From assembly GCF_013337115.1 (NCBI RefSeq), contig NZ_SGWE01000004.1:2239501-2303500 (forward strand): DNA of 64,000 nucleotides, written 5' to 3'. The notes below the pieces were generated by a model. It was given only the letters and a program-made list of their open reading frames with translations. It ran no database searches and had not been told where the DNA came from. Positions 52,071 through 61,266 of this stretch are shown here, piece after piece; the first letter of the stretch is position 1, and each line of letters begins with the position of its first letter. This DNA comes from Deinococcus sp. JMULE3. GTDB lineage: Bacteria; Deinococcota; Deinococci; Deinococcales; Deinococcaceae. The position numbers were made by a program, and so were the translations under genes.

Positions 52071-53198
52071 ATGGTCAACCTGTTCCTGGGCATCCTGCTG
52101 CTGTTCGTGCTCGTGATCGCCGAACTGCTGTACATCCACTTCGTGGAGAAGGAACCCATTCCCTGGCGCGAGGTGATGTTCAACCTGAACTCCGGGCACG
52201 TCATGACCTGGGTGTGCCGCGGCCTGGAAATCGCGGGTTTCGACTACGTCCTGCGGCACCTCAGTCTCGGCTGGGTCGGGCAGTGGCCGGTCGCGGCGCA
52301 GTGGATCTTCACGCTGCTCGCCTGGGACCTGTGTTTCTACTGGATGCACCGCCTGCACCACCGTTACCCGCTGCTGTGGGCGGTGCACGTCGTCCACCAC
52401 GAGGGCGAACACTTCAGCCTGTCGCTGGGCATCCGCAACTCCTGGTACTCCTCGCTGACGTCACTGCCGTTCTTCGTGCCGCTGGCCGTGCTGGGCGTCC
52501 CCACCGAGCAGTTCGTGCTGATCGGCGCGCTGCACTACTTCGTGCAGTTCTACAACCACAACCGCGTCGTGAAGAAGAGCGGGTGGCTGGAACACGTCCT
52601 CGTCACGCCGTCGCACCACCGCGTGCACCACGCCAGCAACCCCGAGTACCGCGACCGGAACTGCGGCGGCACCTTCGCCATGTGGGACCGCTGGTTCGGC
52701 ACCTTCCAGGAGGAACGGAGCGACATCGAAATCCGCTACGGCGTCGCGCACCGCACGCCCAGCGACAACCCCTTCTGGGCGAACAACCTCCCGGTCCTGC
52801 GGCACGTCCTGCGCCGCCCCGCCCCGCACCTGCCCACCTGGACGCGTCGCGACCCCACGCCCCTCCCGGACCCGCTCGTCGCGCTGGGCGGCTTCGTACT
52901 GTTCGGCGTGCTCATCGACTACATCGCCACGCAATCCACGCGCGCCGCCGCCGAGGAATTCACGCTGTTCGGCATCCTCCTGCTGGGCACCGTCGCCATC
53001 GCCGGCCTGTTCGAGGGCCGCCGCTGGGGCAGCCGCTCCTGGCTGCTGCTGGCCGCCGCGCTGGCCGCCTTCACCGCCTGGACCGGCCGCGACGACCTCG
53101 CCCTGATCGCCCTGACCGCCGCGTTCCTGGCACACGCCCTGCTGACCACCTGTTGGACCCGCAGGCCGCAGGCAGAGGTCGTGGGGAGTGGGGTGTAG
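52071..53198 (+). CDS. Sterol desaturase / fatty acid hydroxylase family protein
   Basis: 375-residue integral membrane di-iron oxygenase. Histidine boxes are visible: FYWMHRLHHRYPLLW, VHVVHHEGEHF and PSHHRVHHASNPEYRDRN. Four to six transmembrane helices flank them, and a C-terminal hydrophobic region (residues 285-365) follows. The substrate (lipid or carotenoid) is unknown. TACACT (52059-52064) is 6 nt before ATG 52071 (leaderless). The last codons and TAG stop come from repeat D2. Confidence 0.92.
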   Translation: MVNLFLGILLLFVLVIAELLYIHFVEKEPIPWREVMFNLNSGHVMTWVCRGLEIAGFDYVLRHLSLGWVGQWPVAAQWIFTLLAWDLCFYWMHRLHHRYPLLWAVHVVHHEGEHFSLSLGIRNSWYSSLTSLPFFVPLAVLGVPTEQFVLIGALHYFVQFYNHNRVVKKSGWLEHVLVTPSHHRVHHASNPEYRDRNCGGTFAMWDRWFGTFQEERSDIEIRYGVAHRTPSDNPFWANNLPVLRHVLRRPAPHLPTWTRRDPTPLPDPLVALGGFVLFGVLIDYIATQSTRAAAEEFTLFGILLLGTVAIAGLFEGRRWGSRSWLLLAAALAAFTAWTGRDDLALIALTAAFLAHALLTTCWTRRPQAEVVGSGV

Positions 53199-53291
53199 GG
53201 AGTGGGAAGTGGGTGGTCTTGACGGGGGCGGGTTCGCTGCGCGCACGCTGTTGACCGTCAACCATCAACCATCAACCATCAACCATCAACC
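53179..53291. repeat. Repeat D2 with tandem heptamer
   Basis: GTGGGGAGTGGGGTGTAGGG... including the TAG stop of the upstream gene, then a segment shared with D4 (CACGCTGTTGACC), ending in nearly five tandem TCAACCA units (53258-53291). One heptamer supplies the stop codon (TCA, 53286-53288) of the opposing plsC. Confidence 0.8.
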
Positions 53292-53936
53292 GGGCAGCCG
53301 CTGACCGACCGGCACAGCCAGCGTGGACAGCACCTCGCCCAGCTCACCGGTGATGGCCTTGATGCCCCCGCGCGGCGGGATGGGCGCCCCGAAGCGGACG
53401 ATCCAGCGTTTCCCGTCGCGGCTGATCCCGGCGGGCAGGATGGGCGCGCGGCCCTTCGCGGCGATCAAGGCGACGCCGCCCTGCATCTCGCCGCCGCCAC
53501 GCGTGCCCTGCGGAAAGATCCCGACCGTGCCGTCCGCCTTCAGGATCCGCAGGGCCGTACGCACCGCGCCCAGGTCGTTCCCGCTGCGGTCCACCGGGAA
53601 CGACCCCCCGGCGCGGATGATGTCCCCGATGCCCGGAATGAACAGTTCCTTCTTCGCCATGAACTGCAAAAACCGCCCCGGCGGCAGCGCCCGCGCCACC
53701 AGGAACGGGTCCAGCGCGCTGACGTGATTCGCCGCGACGACCAGCGGCGTGCCGGGCGGGGGGACGTGCTCCCGGCCGTGCACCTCCAGGTGCATGCCGC
53801 TGAAGATCACGGGCAGGTACGTGGTGTCCACCACCAGCCGGTACACCCACGGAATCACAGGCGGGGCCGGGGGTTCGGTCTGGACCCTGGGGGCGGGCGG
53901 GGCAGAGGGGGTGTCGGGGTGAGCGGCGTCACTCAT
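53286..53936 (-). CDS. plsC: 1-acyl-sn-glycerol-3-phosphate acyltransferase
   Basis: 216 residues. It has the acyltransferase NHxxxxD motif AANHVSALDPFLVARAL and the second block IFPQGTRGGGEMQGGVALIAA (FPEGTRS equivalent), and PILPAGI. It acylates lysophosphatidate in phospholipid synthesis. The Pro-rich N-terminus (1-30) is atypical but common in Deinococcus. TATCCT is 7 nt before ATG 53936 (leaderless). It is divergent from the SDR gene. Confidence 0.9.
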   Translation of the reverse strand: MSDAAHPDTPSAPPAPRVQTEPPAPPVIPWVYRLVVDTTYLPVIFSGMHLEVHGREHVPPPGTPLVVAANHVSALDPFLVARALPPGRFLQFMAKKELFIPGIGDIIRAGGSFPVDRSGNDLGAVRTALRILKADGTVGIFPQGTRGGGEMQGGVALIAAKGRAPILPAGISRDGKRWIVRFGAPIPPRGGIKAITGELGEVLSTLAVPVGQRLPG

Positions 53937-54050
53937 TGCCTGCAGGATACGCCCGCATCCACGAACTGACCTCCGCGTTCTGGCGGGGTGCCGGTGGAAC
54001 CGTGACGGATCGCGCGGTCCCGCTACCCCGGCGGGCGCACCCTGCGGGGC

Positions 54051-54704
54051 ATGAACATCGCAGTGATCGGAGCGGCCGGAGGCGTGGGCCGCCGCGTGGC
54101 CGCGCAGGCCGCCGCCGCCGGACATCAGGTCCGCGCCCTGGTCCGCACGCCCGAACAGGCCGACCTGCTCGCGCAGCACGGCGCGCAGCCGGTCCACGGT
54201 GACCTGACCGGCGACTGGACGGCCGTGCTGGACGGCGCCGACGCGGTCGTGTGGGCCGCCGGGGCCGGCGCCAGCGGGAACTTCCAGGCCATCGACGGGG
54301 ACGCCCTGATCGCCGTGACGGACGAACTCGTCCGCCGCGCCGCTGCGGGTGGCCCGCGCCGCCTCGTGGTCGTCAGTTCCATGGGCGTGGACCGCCCCGA
54401 GCAGATGCCGCCCTTCCTGACCGCCGTGCTGCGCGTCAAGGCCGTCTCCGACGCGCACGTCCAGGCCAGTTCACTGAACTGGACGGTCATCCGACCCGGC
54501 GGCCTGACCGACGCCCCGGGCACCGGCATGGTCAGCGCCGGAATGCCCGCCCCGCGCGGCATGATCGCCCGCGACGACGTGGCCGCCGTGGTCCTCGCCT
54601 GCCTGAACGACCCACGCAGCGCCGGGCAGACCTTCGAGGTGGTCGCCGGGGACACCCCGGTCGCGCAGGCCGTCGCCGAGCTGGAAGAGGGCAGTGGGAA
54701 GTAG
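54051..54704 (+). CDS. NAD(P)-binding SDR family protein
   Basis: 217-residue atypical short-chain dehydrogenase with the Rossmann motif IGAAGGVGRRVAAQA (6-20), VVWAAGAGASGNFQ, and the segment RRLVVVSSMGVDRP. The usual SDR catalytic Tyr-Lys pair is not evident, so it resembles NmrA/YwnB-like dinucleotide-binding proteins. The C-terminal residues and TAG stop are encoded by repeat D3. No clear SD or leaderless -10 was found. Confidence 0.87.
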   Translation: MNIAVIGAAGGVGRRVAAQAAAAGHQVRALVRTPEQADLLAQHGAQPVHGDLTGDWTAVLDGADAVVWAAGAGASGNFQAIDGDALIAVTDELVRRAAAGGPRRLVVVSSMGVDRPEQMPPFLTAVLRVKAVSDAHVQASSLNWTVIRPGGLTDAPGTGMVSAGMPAPRGMIARDDVAAVVLACLNDPRSAGQTFEVVAGDTPVAQAVAELEEGSGK

Positions 54705-54763
54705 GCCGTGGGGAGTGGGTCGGAGGTCAGCCCCGATCCACTCCCCACGGCCCACTCCCGACT
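54690..54763. repeat. Repeat D3, long inverted-arm hairpin
   Basis: GGCCGTGGGGAGTGGGTCGG pairs with CCGATCCACTCCCCACGGCC around a short loop, between the convergent SDR and xseB genes. It includes the TAG stop of the SDR gene. It may double as a bidirectional terminator. Confidence 0.75.
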
Positions 54764-54996
54764 TACTCCTCGTCGTGCATGTCGGTTTCGTCTGCGTCGC
54801 TGTCGTCGGCCCAGTCCCCGGCCAGCACGGCGCGGACCGCCTCGATGCGCCCCCGGCACTGGGCGTACGCGGCGCGGGCGTCCTCCAGCAGCGGCAGGAC
54901 GCGGTCCAGGTCCGCCTCGCCGGATTCCAGTTCCGCCGCGATGCGGCTCAGCCGGGCGTACGCCTCCCGGTACGAGGTGGGCTGAGGCTCAGTCAT
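54763..54996 (-). CDS. xseB: Exodeoxyribonuclease VII small subunit
   Basis: 77 residues matching the XseB coiled-coil: SYREAYARLSRIAAELESGE, then DLDRVLPLLEDARAAYAQCR. An acidic tail (DDSDADETDMHDEE) follows. It would pair with XseA to degrade single-stranded DNA and aid repair; xseA is not in the window. TAGCAT is 7 nt before ATG 54996, which selects this start over the upstream ATG 55005. Confidence 0.85.
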   Translation of the reverse strand: MTEPQPTSYREAYARLSRIAAELESGEADLDRVLPLLEDARAAYAQCRGRIEAVRAVLAGDWADDSDADETDMHDEE

Positions 54997-55025
54997 GCCG
55001 CCCATGCTACCGCTACGCTGCGCGC

Positions 55026-55712
55026 ATGACGCCCGCCGACCCCGCGCCCACTGAACCCGGGCCCGCCGCCCCGCCGCCCGTGACGCACTTCGACCTGACG
55101 GCCCTGCCCGCCGCCGCGCGCTACAAGCTGCTCACGGGGACCGTCACGCCCCGCCCCATCGCGTGGGTGAGCACCGTGGGCGCGGACGGGCACGTGAACC
55201 TCGCGCCGTACTCGTTCTTCGGCCTGATGGGCAGCGATCCGCCCGTCGTGGCGTTCGCACCCGGCCACCGCCCCGACGGCACGCTGAAGGACACCGCGCT
55301 GAACATCAGTGCGGGCGGAGAGTTCACCGTGAACCTCGTCAGCGAGGCGCTGGCCGTCACCATGAACGCCACCGCCACCGACTTCCCCCACGGACACGGG
55401 GAACCCGGTGCGCTGGGCATTCCCCTCGTGCCGGGCGTGAAGGTCGCCGTGCCGCGCGTGGCCGCCGCGCCCGCCGCGCTGGAATGCCGCGAGGTGCAGA
55501 CCGTCACCATCGGCCACACCCGCATCATCCTGGGCGAGGTCCTGGGTCTCACCCTCCGCGCCGACGCCGTGCAGGACGCCGAGCGGCACCACGTCGACAC
55601 CGCCGCGCTGGACCTGATCGGCCGCATGGGCGGACGCGGCACGTACGCCCGCACCCGCGACACGTTCGTCATCGACCGGATTTCCTTCGAGGAGTGGCGG
55701 AAGGGGGAGTAG
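55026..55712 (+). CDS. Flavin reductase-like FMN-binding protein
   Basis: 228 residues of the flavoredoxin/flavin reductase-like split barrel: RPIAWVSTVGADGHVNLAPY, SFFGLMGSDPPVVAFAPGHR, DTALNISAGGEFTVNLVSEA. These bind FMN and reduce flavin or unknown partners. TACGCT is 6 nt before ATG 55026 (leaderless). It is divergent from xseB. The last codons (KGE and TAG) are part of repeat D4 sequence. Confidence 0.9.
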   Translation: MTPADPAPTEPGPAAPPPVTHFDLTALPAAARYKLLTGTVTPRPIAWVSTVGADGHVNLAPYSFFGLMGSDPPVVAFAPGHRPDGTLKDTALNISAGGEFTVNLVSEALAVTMNATATDFPHGHGEPGALGIPLVPGVKVAVPRVAAAPAALECREVQTVTIGHTRIILGEVLGLTLRADAVQDAERHHVDTAALDLIGRMGGRGTYARTRDTFVIDRISFEEWRKGE

Positions 55713-55820
55713 GGAGTGGGAAGGGGGAGTAGGGAGTGGGCAGTGGGTTGTGGGAAGTGGGTCGGCTTGACCTGGGCGGGGTCGCCGCGGACACGCTGTT
55801 GACCATTAACCATCAACCAG
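55696..55820. repeat. Repeat D4
   Basis: GGGGGAGTAGGGAGTGGGAA-type sequence, repeated twice and including the TAG stop of the flavin reductase gene, then a block shared with D2 (GACACGCTGTTGACCATTAA) ending in ACCATCAACCAG. It stops right at the alkA stop codon (TCA at 55821-55823). Confidence 0.8.
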
Positions 55821-56450
55821 TCACGCCGGTTCCCCTCCGGCCTTCACGCGGGCGTTGTCGGCCCAGACGTAACGGGCGGCCAGGGTGCGGTAGGGCGCCC
55901 AGCGGAGCAACACCTCGGCGCTCGGGGTGTCCGGGTGCAGCCGCGCGAGGCCCTGGCGCAGCGCGAGGTCCCCGAGGCTGAACACGTCCGCGCGGGCCAG
56001 GGCGAACATCAGGAACATCTCGGCGGTCCAGCGGCCGATGCCGGGCAGGGGCAGCAGCGCCGCGATCACGGTCTCGTCGTCCTGATCGCTCAGGTGCGCG
56101 AAGTTCACCGCGCCGGTCTTCGCGGCCTGCGCGATGGCCTGCACGGTCCGCACCTTCGCCCACGACAGGCCCGCGCCGCGCAGGGTGTCGCCACTGGCGG
56201 CCAGCAGCGTGTCGGCCGTCACCTCGCCCAGCGTGGCGGTCACGCGCGCGTGGATGCTCGCGGCGGCCTTCACGCTCAGCTGTTGCCCGGTCACGTTGCG
56301 GATCAGCGTCCCGAACGGATCGGCGGTAGGCGTCAGGACCGGCAGGTCACCCACGCGGGCGATCACCCCGGCCAGGACCGGGTCGCGGGACAGGTGACGG
56401 GCAGCGTCGGCGTGACTGGTCAGCGGCGCCTGATGCGCGGGAAGGGACAT
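55821..56450 (-). CDS. alkA: DNA-3-methyladenine glycosylase II (AlkA type)
   Basis: 209-residue HhH-GPD glycosylase that excises alkylated purines. The helix-hairpin-helix is LLPLPGIGRWTAEMFLMFAL (about 132-151). The catalytic aspartate by alignment with E. coli Asp238 is in DVFSLGDLALRQG (Asp161). It lacks the N-terminal domain of E. coli AlkA and so matches the compact AlkA2 type known from D. radiodurans. GAGAAT lies 6 nt before ATG 56450, a weak leaderless promoter. Repeat D4 touches its stop codon. Confidence 0.93.
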   Translation of the reverse strand: MSLPAHQAPLTSHADAARHLSRDPVLAGVIARVGDLPVLTPTADPFGTLIRNVTGQQLSVKAAASIHARVTATLGEVTADTLLAASGDTLRGAGLSWAKVRTVQAIAQAAKTGAVNFAHLSDQDDETVIAALLPLPGIGRWTAEMFLMFALARADVFSLGDLALRQGLARLHPDTPSAEVLLRWAPYRTLAARYVWADNARVKAGGEPA

Positions 56451-56534
56451 GCAGGCATTCTCCCAGGGAGTGCGGTGGGAGTCAGCGGCATCCGGTCCTG
56501 GATGCTGGTCCCTCCGGTCGGCAACCCAGGCTCA

Positions 56535-56722
56535 TACGGGATTCAAGTAATGCCAGGGCAGTCGGAGTCGCCCGGCGGCCCCCTCACCTTTGCGCCCTGT
56601 CGCTCCTCAGCTGCGCCGCTCTGCGAGTCCCTCCCTCTCTGCTGCGCAGCTCTCCGAGTCCCACAAGGGGAGAGGGGACAACGGAAGGCAATCACGTTGG
56701 AAGCCAGTCACCTGAATCCCGT
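56535..56722. repeat. MITE-like repeat A2 (about 188 bp)
   Basis: TACGGGATTCAAG... to ...TGAATCCCGT. It shares most of its body with A1 plus an extra CTCAGCTGCGCCGCTCTGCG block. TCA precedes it at 56532-56534; the right flank is imperfect. It lies in a 428-bp gap (56451-56878) between alkA and the sugar-binding protein gene. Beyond it only GC-rich sequence without a supported gene is present. Confidence 0.8.
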
Positions 56723-56878
56723 CATCGCATGGAGGCGCACCCTCCAGGCCCCTCAGTCTCCGGTCCTTCCCCCGCACCTCTGCGGGGCACATGCGGGGAA
56801 CACGATGGAGCCCCGCGCCCCACGCGAGCAGGCCGGAAAGGGAACACCCCCTCCCGGCCCGCCCGTGCCCGTCCTGCC

Positions 56879-58078
56879 TTACTTCCTGATCGCGTTCTGG
56901 ATTTCCTTCACGGCGTTCGACAGGATCGCGGCGGTGTTCACGCCGCTCTTCTGCACGCCCAGCGCGACCGCGCTGCCCCACGGCGCCCACACCTGACCCA
57001 TCTCGGGCACGTTCGGCATGGGCGTCCCGGCCGAGATGGCCTTCCCGAAGCCGGTCACGACCGGGTCCGCCTTCAGTTTCGTGCGGGCGGCGAGGCTGAC
57101 GGGGATGCGCCCACCGGCCTGGTTGAAGCCCGTCTGCGCGGTGCTCGTCACGAGCGTGCGCGCGAACTGCGCCGCGGCGGCCTTGTTCTTCCCGTACGCG
57201 TTCAGCACGACGCCCTGCACGCCCACGAACGGCCCCCACTTGCTGCTCGCGCCGGGAGGGGTGGGCAGCACGCCGATCCCGTAGTCGATCCCGGCCTTGC
57301 GGATGTCCCCCATGTCCCAGGGGCCAGTTACGATCATCGCGGCGCGGCCGTCCAGGAACGCGCCCTTCGCGGCGTCGGCCGTGACGCCCTCGGGCACGAG
57401 GTTGTACTTGAAGCGCAGGTCGTTCATGAGCTGCAGGGCCTTCGCGGCGCCCGCGTTCCCCAGCCCGATGTCCTGGGCGTTCAGGGTGCCGCTGTTGTTC
57501 TTGAAGACGTACCCGCCGTACGCGCTGAAGAACCCGAAGTTCGCGTACGCGTTGTTCAGGTCCGTCAGGAACCCGAAGCGGCCGTTGCCGGTGTTCTTCT
57601 GCGCCACGCTGATGAACTCGTTCCAGGTGGTCGGTGCGCTGGGCACCAGTTTCCTGTTGTAGATCAGGGCGACGCTCTCGGCGAACATCGGCAGTCCGAA
57701 CAGTTTGCCTTTGTACGTCATGGCGTTCAGCGCCGTCCTGTCGAGGTCGCTGCGGCTGGTCACATACCTGTCCATGGGTTCGATCACCCCGGCGGACGCC
57801 AGCTGCCCGAAGCGGTCCTGCGGCAGCGTCACGATCAGGTCCGGTCCCTGGCCCTTGGGAGCCGACTGGATCAGCTTGTCGGGAATCTCGCCCAGCGGCA
57901 CGCTGACCACGACCACCTTGTTCCCGCTGGCTTTCGTGTACGCGGCGGCCTGGGACTGCAGCCACGCGAGCTCGTTCGCGTCCGTGAAGTGGTTCCAGAC
58001 GGTCAGGGTGGCCGCGTGGGCGCTCGCGGCGATGGACAGGGTGACGATGGACAGGGCCGTGCGGGTCAGTCGGTTCAT
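56879..58078 (-). CDS. Sugar ABC transporter substrate-binding protein
   Basis: 399 residues of the MalE/GanO type. A signal peptide (LSIVTLSIAASAHA, cleaved near residue 22) precedes LTVWNHFTDANELAWLQSQA. Family landmarks are PDLIVTLPQDRFGQLA, FAESVALIYNRKLVP and AMIVTGPWDMGDIRKAGIDYG. Gene order with GH53 and GH42 suggests galacto-oligosaccharides released from galactan as ligand. AAGGAGA precedes ATG 58078. No lipobox. The cognate permeases are not adjacent. Confidence 0.9.
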   Translation of the reverse strand: MNRLTRTALSIVTLSIAASAHAATLTVWNHFTDANELAWLQSQAAAYTKASGNKVVVVSVPLGEIPDKLIQSAPKGQGPDLIVTLPQDRFGQLASAGVIEPMDRYVTSRSDLDRTALNAMTYKGKLFGLPMFAESVALIYNRKLVPSAPTTWNEFISVAQKNTGNGRFGFLTDLNNAYANFGFFSAYGGYVFKNNSGTLNAQDIGLGNAGAAKALQLMNDLRFKYNLVPEGVTADAAKGAFLDGRAAMIVTGPWDMGDIRKAGIDYGIGVLPTPPGASSKWGPFVGVQGVVLNAYGKNKAAAAQFARTLVTSTAQTGFNQAGGRIPVSLAARTKLKADPVVTGFGKAISAGTPMPNVPEMGQVWAPWGSAVALGVQKSGVNTAAILSNAVKEIQNAIRK

Positions 58079-58125
58079 GATGTTCTCCTTGTGTGACCCC
58101 ACGGAGGGGGCCGGATGGGTGCAGT

Positions 58126-59229
58126 TCAGTTCAGGCCGTCGATGGCGGGCGTGGCGGTGGCGTCGTCGTCGAACAGCGAGCGGCGCGAGGCGTCGTCGTC
58201 CGTCCAGGAGGACGTCAGCCAGCGCGGACTCTGACTCCAGGCGGCGCCCCAGTAGAAGATGCCCTGCCCGCCCGCCGCGCGGATGGTGGCGTTCAGGTCT
58301 TTCAGGTACGCCAGCTGCCCGGCCGGGGTCTGCGGGTAGGGCACCTGCGCGTCCTTGTACCCCACCTCGTTCGTATCCCAGTAGTACGCGGTCTCGGCCA
58401 GCAGCACGGGCGTCTGCGGGTACTCGGCGCGCAGGGCCTTTACGGTGTCGGACACGTTCTGGAAGTCCCCGTGCCACATCGGGTAGTACGACAGGCCGAT
58501 CACGTCGAACTGCCCGCCGGCCTTGCGGAACGCCTGGTACCACGCGGTCGTCTCGGCGGCGTTCCCGATCTTGGCGATGTGGATCATCACGGGCGGCGGG
58601 GTGGGTCCGCCCGCGTCCCGCACGCCCTGCACCCCGGCGTTCACCAGGGACGCGAAGGTCGTCATGTCGTCATTCACGATCCGGCCCGGTTCCCACAGCA
58701 TCCCGCCGTTGATCTCGTTGCCGACCTGCACCATGTCCGGCGCGGCCCCGGCAGCGCGCAGTTGCGTGATCACGTCCGCGGTGTAGTCGTGCACCGCGAC
58801 CCGCAGGTCCGCCGTGCTCAGGGACTTCCAGCGGGCGGGCGTCCACTGGTTGCCGGGGTCCGCCCACCAGTGCGAGTAGTGCAGGTCCAGCAGCACCTTC
58901 ATGCCCCGGCTCTTGGCGTCCTTCACGGCGGCCTTCACGTACGGCAGGTCCTGCAGCAGGGCGTAGTTCTTCCCGTCGTCCCCGCCGGGATCGATCATCA
59001 GGCGGACGCGGACCCAGTCGAAGTGGTGGTCGGCGGCGATCTGCGCGGCGGGTTTCACGGTGCCGTCCCGGTCGCGGAACTGCACGCCCGCGAGTTCCGC
59101 GCCGCGCGCCTCGGACAGGTCGATGCCGCGCACGTACCCGCGCAGCAGACTGGCGGGCGTGACCGGCGCGGCCGCCTGACCGCACGCGCCCAGCATCAAC
59201 GGAAACAGCATCGGGAGGATTCGGCGCAT
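58126..59229 (-). CDS. Arabinogalactan endo-beta-1,4-galactanase (GH53)
   Basis: 367 residues. A lipobox is present (PLMLGAC, Cys16), so it is a surface lipoprotein. The GH53 (beta/alpha)8 barrel has acid/base Glu172 in VGNEING and nucleophile Glu279 in LLAETAYYWD, plus RGIDLSEARGAEL and KVLLDLHYSHWWADPGNQ. It cleaves beta-1,4-galactan into oligosaccharides for import. It lies 57 bp from GH42 and 47 bp from the binding-protein gene, on the same strand. Confidence 0.95.
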   Translation of the reverse strand: MRRILPMLFPLMLGACGQAAAPVTPASLLRGYVRGIDLSEARGAELAGVQFRDRDGTVKPAAQIAADHHFDWVRVRLMIDPGGDDGKNYALLQDLPYVKAAVKDAKSRGMKVLLDLHYSHWWADPGNQWTPARWKSLSTADLRVAVHDYTADVITQLRAAGAAPDMVQVGNEINGGMLWEPGRIVNDDMTTFASLVNAGVQGVRDAGGPTPPPVMIHIAKIGNAAETTAWYQAFRKAGGQFDVIGLSYYPMWHGDFQNVSDTVKALRAEYPQTPVLLAETAYYWDTNEVGYKDAQVPYPQTPAGQLAYLKDLNATIRAAGGQGIFYWGAAWSQSPRWLTSSWTDDDASRRSLFDDDATATPAIDGLN

Positions 59230-59286
59230 GTCAGTCGGTCCTCCGGGTGGGGGCGAGGGGGGGATCAGTGTGCGCGGGTGAATGGG

Positions 59287-61266
59287 TCATCGGGAACCTC
59301 CGGTGGGGGTGGGGGTCAGGTGCAGGCTGCCGCAGGCGGGGACCGCGTGGCCCTGCCACGTCAGGGGCGCCTGGGTCCAGTTCTGGACGAGCAGGTGCCC
59401 GGCGCGGCGGGTGACGCGCAGCCCGTCGGGCAGGCGGGTGGGGTGCAATCCCAGGGCGTGCAGGCGTTCCTCGAGCAGGTCGGTGATCAGGGTGTCGCTG
59501 TGCGCGCCGATCACGGTGGCCGTCCCGCTGCGGATCACGGCCGCCTGGCCGTCCAGCGGGCCGCCCTGGTAGGTGTGCAGGACCTGCGCGCCGCGCGGCT
59601 CGTAGCTTTCCGCCCACAGGCGCGCGTGGTGGCCGCCGCTGAGCGCCTGCGTCAGCCCGTGCGGGAGGCTGTCGTACAGACCCAGCCGCGCGCCCAGCAG
59701 GTCCGAGAGCGGCCCGAACTGCCCGTCCTCGTGCGTGCGGCCACTGGGCGTGCGGAACGCGGTGCGCGGCCCGAACACCAGTTCGGTGCCCTGCGCGGCG
59801 GCGCGGGTCCAGCGGGCGGCCCGCTCGGCGCCCACCAGCGTGATGGCGGGTGCCACGACCAGCGCGTAGCGGCCCAGGTCCTGATCGGCGTGGATGACGT
59901 CCACGTCCACGCCCAGGGTGCGCAGCGCGCGGTAGTACGCCAGGGTCTGCGCCCAGTAGTTCATGCCGTCCGCGTGCGGCTGGGCGTTGATCAGCCACAG
60001 GCTCTCGTAGTCGTGCAGCAGCGCCACGCGCGTCCGCACGGGTCCCAGCGGGTACGCCTGGGGGCGTAGCGCGGCGACCTCGTGGAAGCCCCGGTCGGGG
60101 CGGCCGTCGTGGCGCAGCAGGCCCGAGTGCATGACCTCCTGCGCCATGGTCGCCGCCTGCCAGCGGAAGTACACGCAGGCGTCCGCGCCGTGCGCCCAGG
60201 CCTGCTCGGTCCACAGGCGCACCGCGCCCGCCTCGGGCAGCGGGTTGCTGGCCGTCCAGTTCACGGGGCCGCACTGGTGTTCCATGACCCAGAAGCGCCC
60301 GCTGTGCGGCACCGCGCCCCGGTACAGGTCGTGGTTGAAGGCCGTCAGGTCCGGGTGCCCGGTCCGGGCGTACGCGAGGCGGTCGTCCGGGGGCAGCAGC
60401 TGCCACTCGCGCGCGGCGTCCAGCGTCCCGGTCGGGTACGAGTCCCAGCTGGCGAAATCCAGTCCGGCGGACACGCGGTAGTGGTCGTACGCGCTGAAGA
60501 AGCCCATGTAGTTGTGCGTCACGAACCGCCCCGGCGAGCACTCGCGCAGGATGGCGATCTGCTCGGCGTGGAACGCGGCCACCTGATCGCTGGAGAAGCG
60601 CAGGAAGTCCAGCGCGTGCGACGGGTTCACCTCGGCCACCGCGTGGTTGGGCAGGGGCACCTCCTGGAAGTCGGTGTATTCCATGCTCCAGAACACGTTG
60701 CCCCACGCGTCGTTCAGGTCGTCCACGCGGCCCCGGTAGCGTTCGCGCAGCCAGGCGTGGAACGCGGCGTGCGCGGCCGGACTGAAGCTCTGGGCGGTGT
60801 CGCCCCAGCCGAACTCGTTGTCGGTCTGCCAGCCGGCCACCGCCGGGTGCGACCCGTAGCGTTCGGCGATGGCGCGCGTGATGCGCCGCGAATGCTCCCG
60901 GAACGTCTCCGAGGAGAAGTCGTAGTGGCGGCGCGACCCGAAGGTCTTCACGTGCCCGCCTCTGCCCACGGGCAGCACGTCCGGGTGGTCACGGATCAGC
61001 CACGCGGGCGGCGCGGCGGTGGGCGTGCACAGGATGACCTGCAGGTCCTCGCGGGCGATCAGGTCAATAGCTTCGTCCAGCCACGCCCAGTTGAACTGCC
61101 CCGGGCGGGGTTCGATGCGGCTCCAGGCGAATTCCGCGATGCGCACGTAGCGCAGGCCCAGGTCGCGCTGCTGCCGGGCGTGCAGCGCCCAGCGGCTGGG
61201 GGAGACGTGCTCGGGGTAGTCGCAGACGCCGAGGGCGAGATGGGCGGTGGGTTGAGGTTGGGGCAT
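59287..61266 (-). CDS. Beta-galactosidase (GH42)
   Basis: 659-residue cytoplasmic enzyme, no signal peptide. Acid/base Glu151 is in [11 protein letters not shown] and nucleophile Glu329 in FWVMEHQCG. The N-terminal [15 protein letters not shown], the trimerisation domain, and the C-terminal beta domain are present. It would hydrolyse imported galacto-oligosaccharides. ATG 61266 is chosen from family alignment, since longer frames enter the promoter region. First gene of the galactan operon, divergent from the LacI regulator. Confidence 0.95.
   Translation of the reverse strand: MPQPQPTAHLALGVCDYPEHVSPSRWALHARQQRDLGLRYVRIAEFAWSRIEPRPGQFNWAWLDEAIDLIAREDLQVILCTPTAAPPAWLIRDHPDVLPVGRGGHVKTFGSRRHYDFSSETFREHSRRITRAIAERYGSHPAVAGWQTDNEFGWGDTAQSFSPAAHAAFHAWLRERYRGRVDDLNDAWGNVFWSMEYTDFQEVPLPNHAVAEVNPSHALDFLRFSSDQVAAFHAEQIAILRECSPGRFVTHNYMGFFSAYDHYRVSAGLDFASWDSYPTGTLDAAREWQLLPPDDRLAYARTGHPDLTAFNHDLYRGAVPHSGRFWVMEHQCGPVNWTASNPLPEAGAVRLWTEQAWAHGADACVYFRWQAATMAQEVMHSGLLRHDGRPDRGFHEVAALRPQAYPLGPVRTRVALLHDYESLWLINAQPHADGMNYWAQTLAYYRALRTLGVDVDVIHADQDLGRYALVVAPAITLVGAERAARWTRAAAQGTELVFGPRTAFRTPSGRTHEDGQFGPLSDLLGARLGLYDSLPHGLTQALSGGHHARLWAESYEPRGAQVLHTYQGGPLDGQAAVIRSGTATVIGAHSDTLITDLLEERLHALGLHPTRLPDGLRVTRRAGHLLVQNWTQAPLTWQGHAVPACGSLHLTPTPTGGSR

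Noticed and set aside
53258..53291. Tandem TCAACCA units as a possible CRISPR
   Set aside because: Units are 7 bp with no spacers; it is a simple tandem repeat in a D element.
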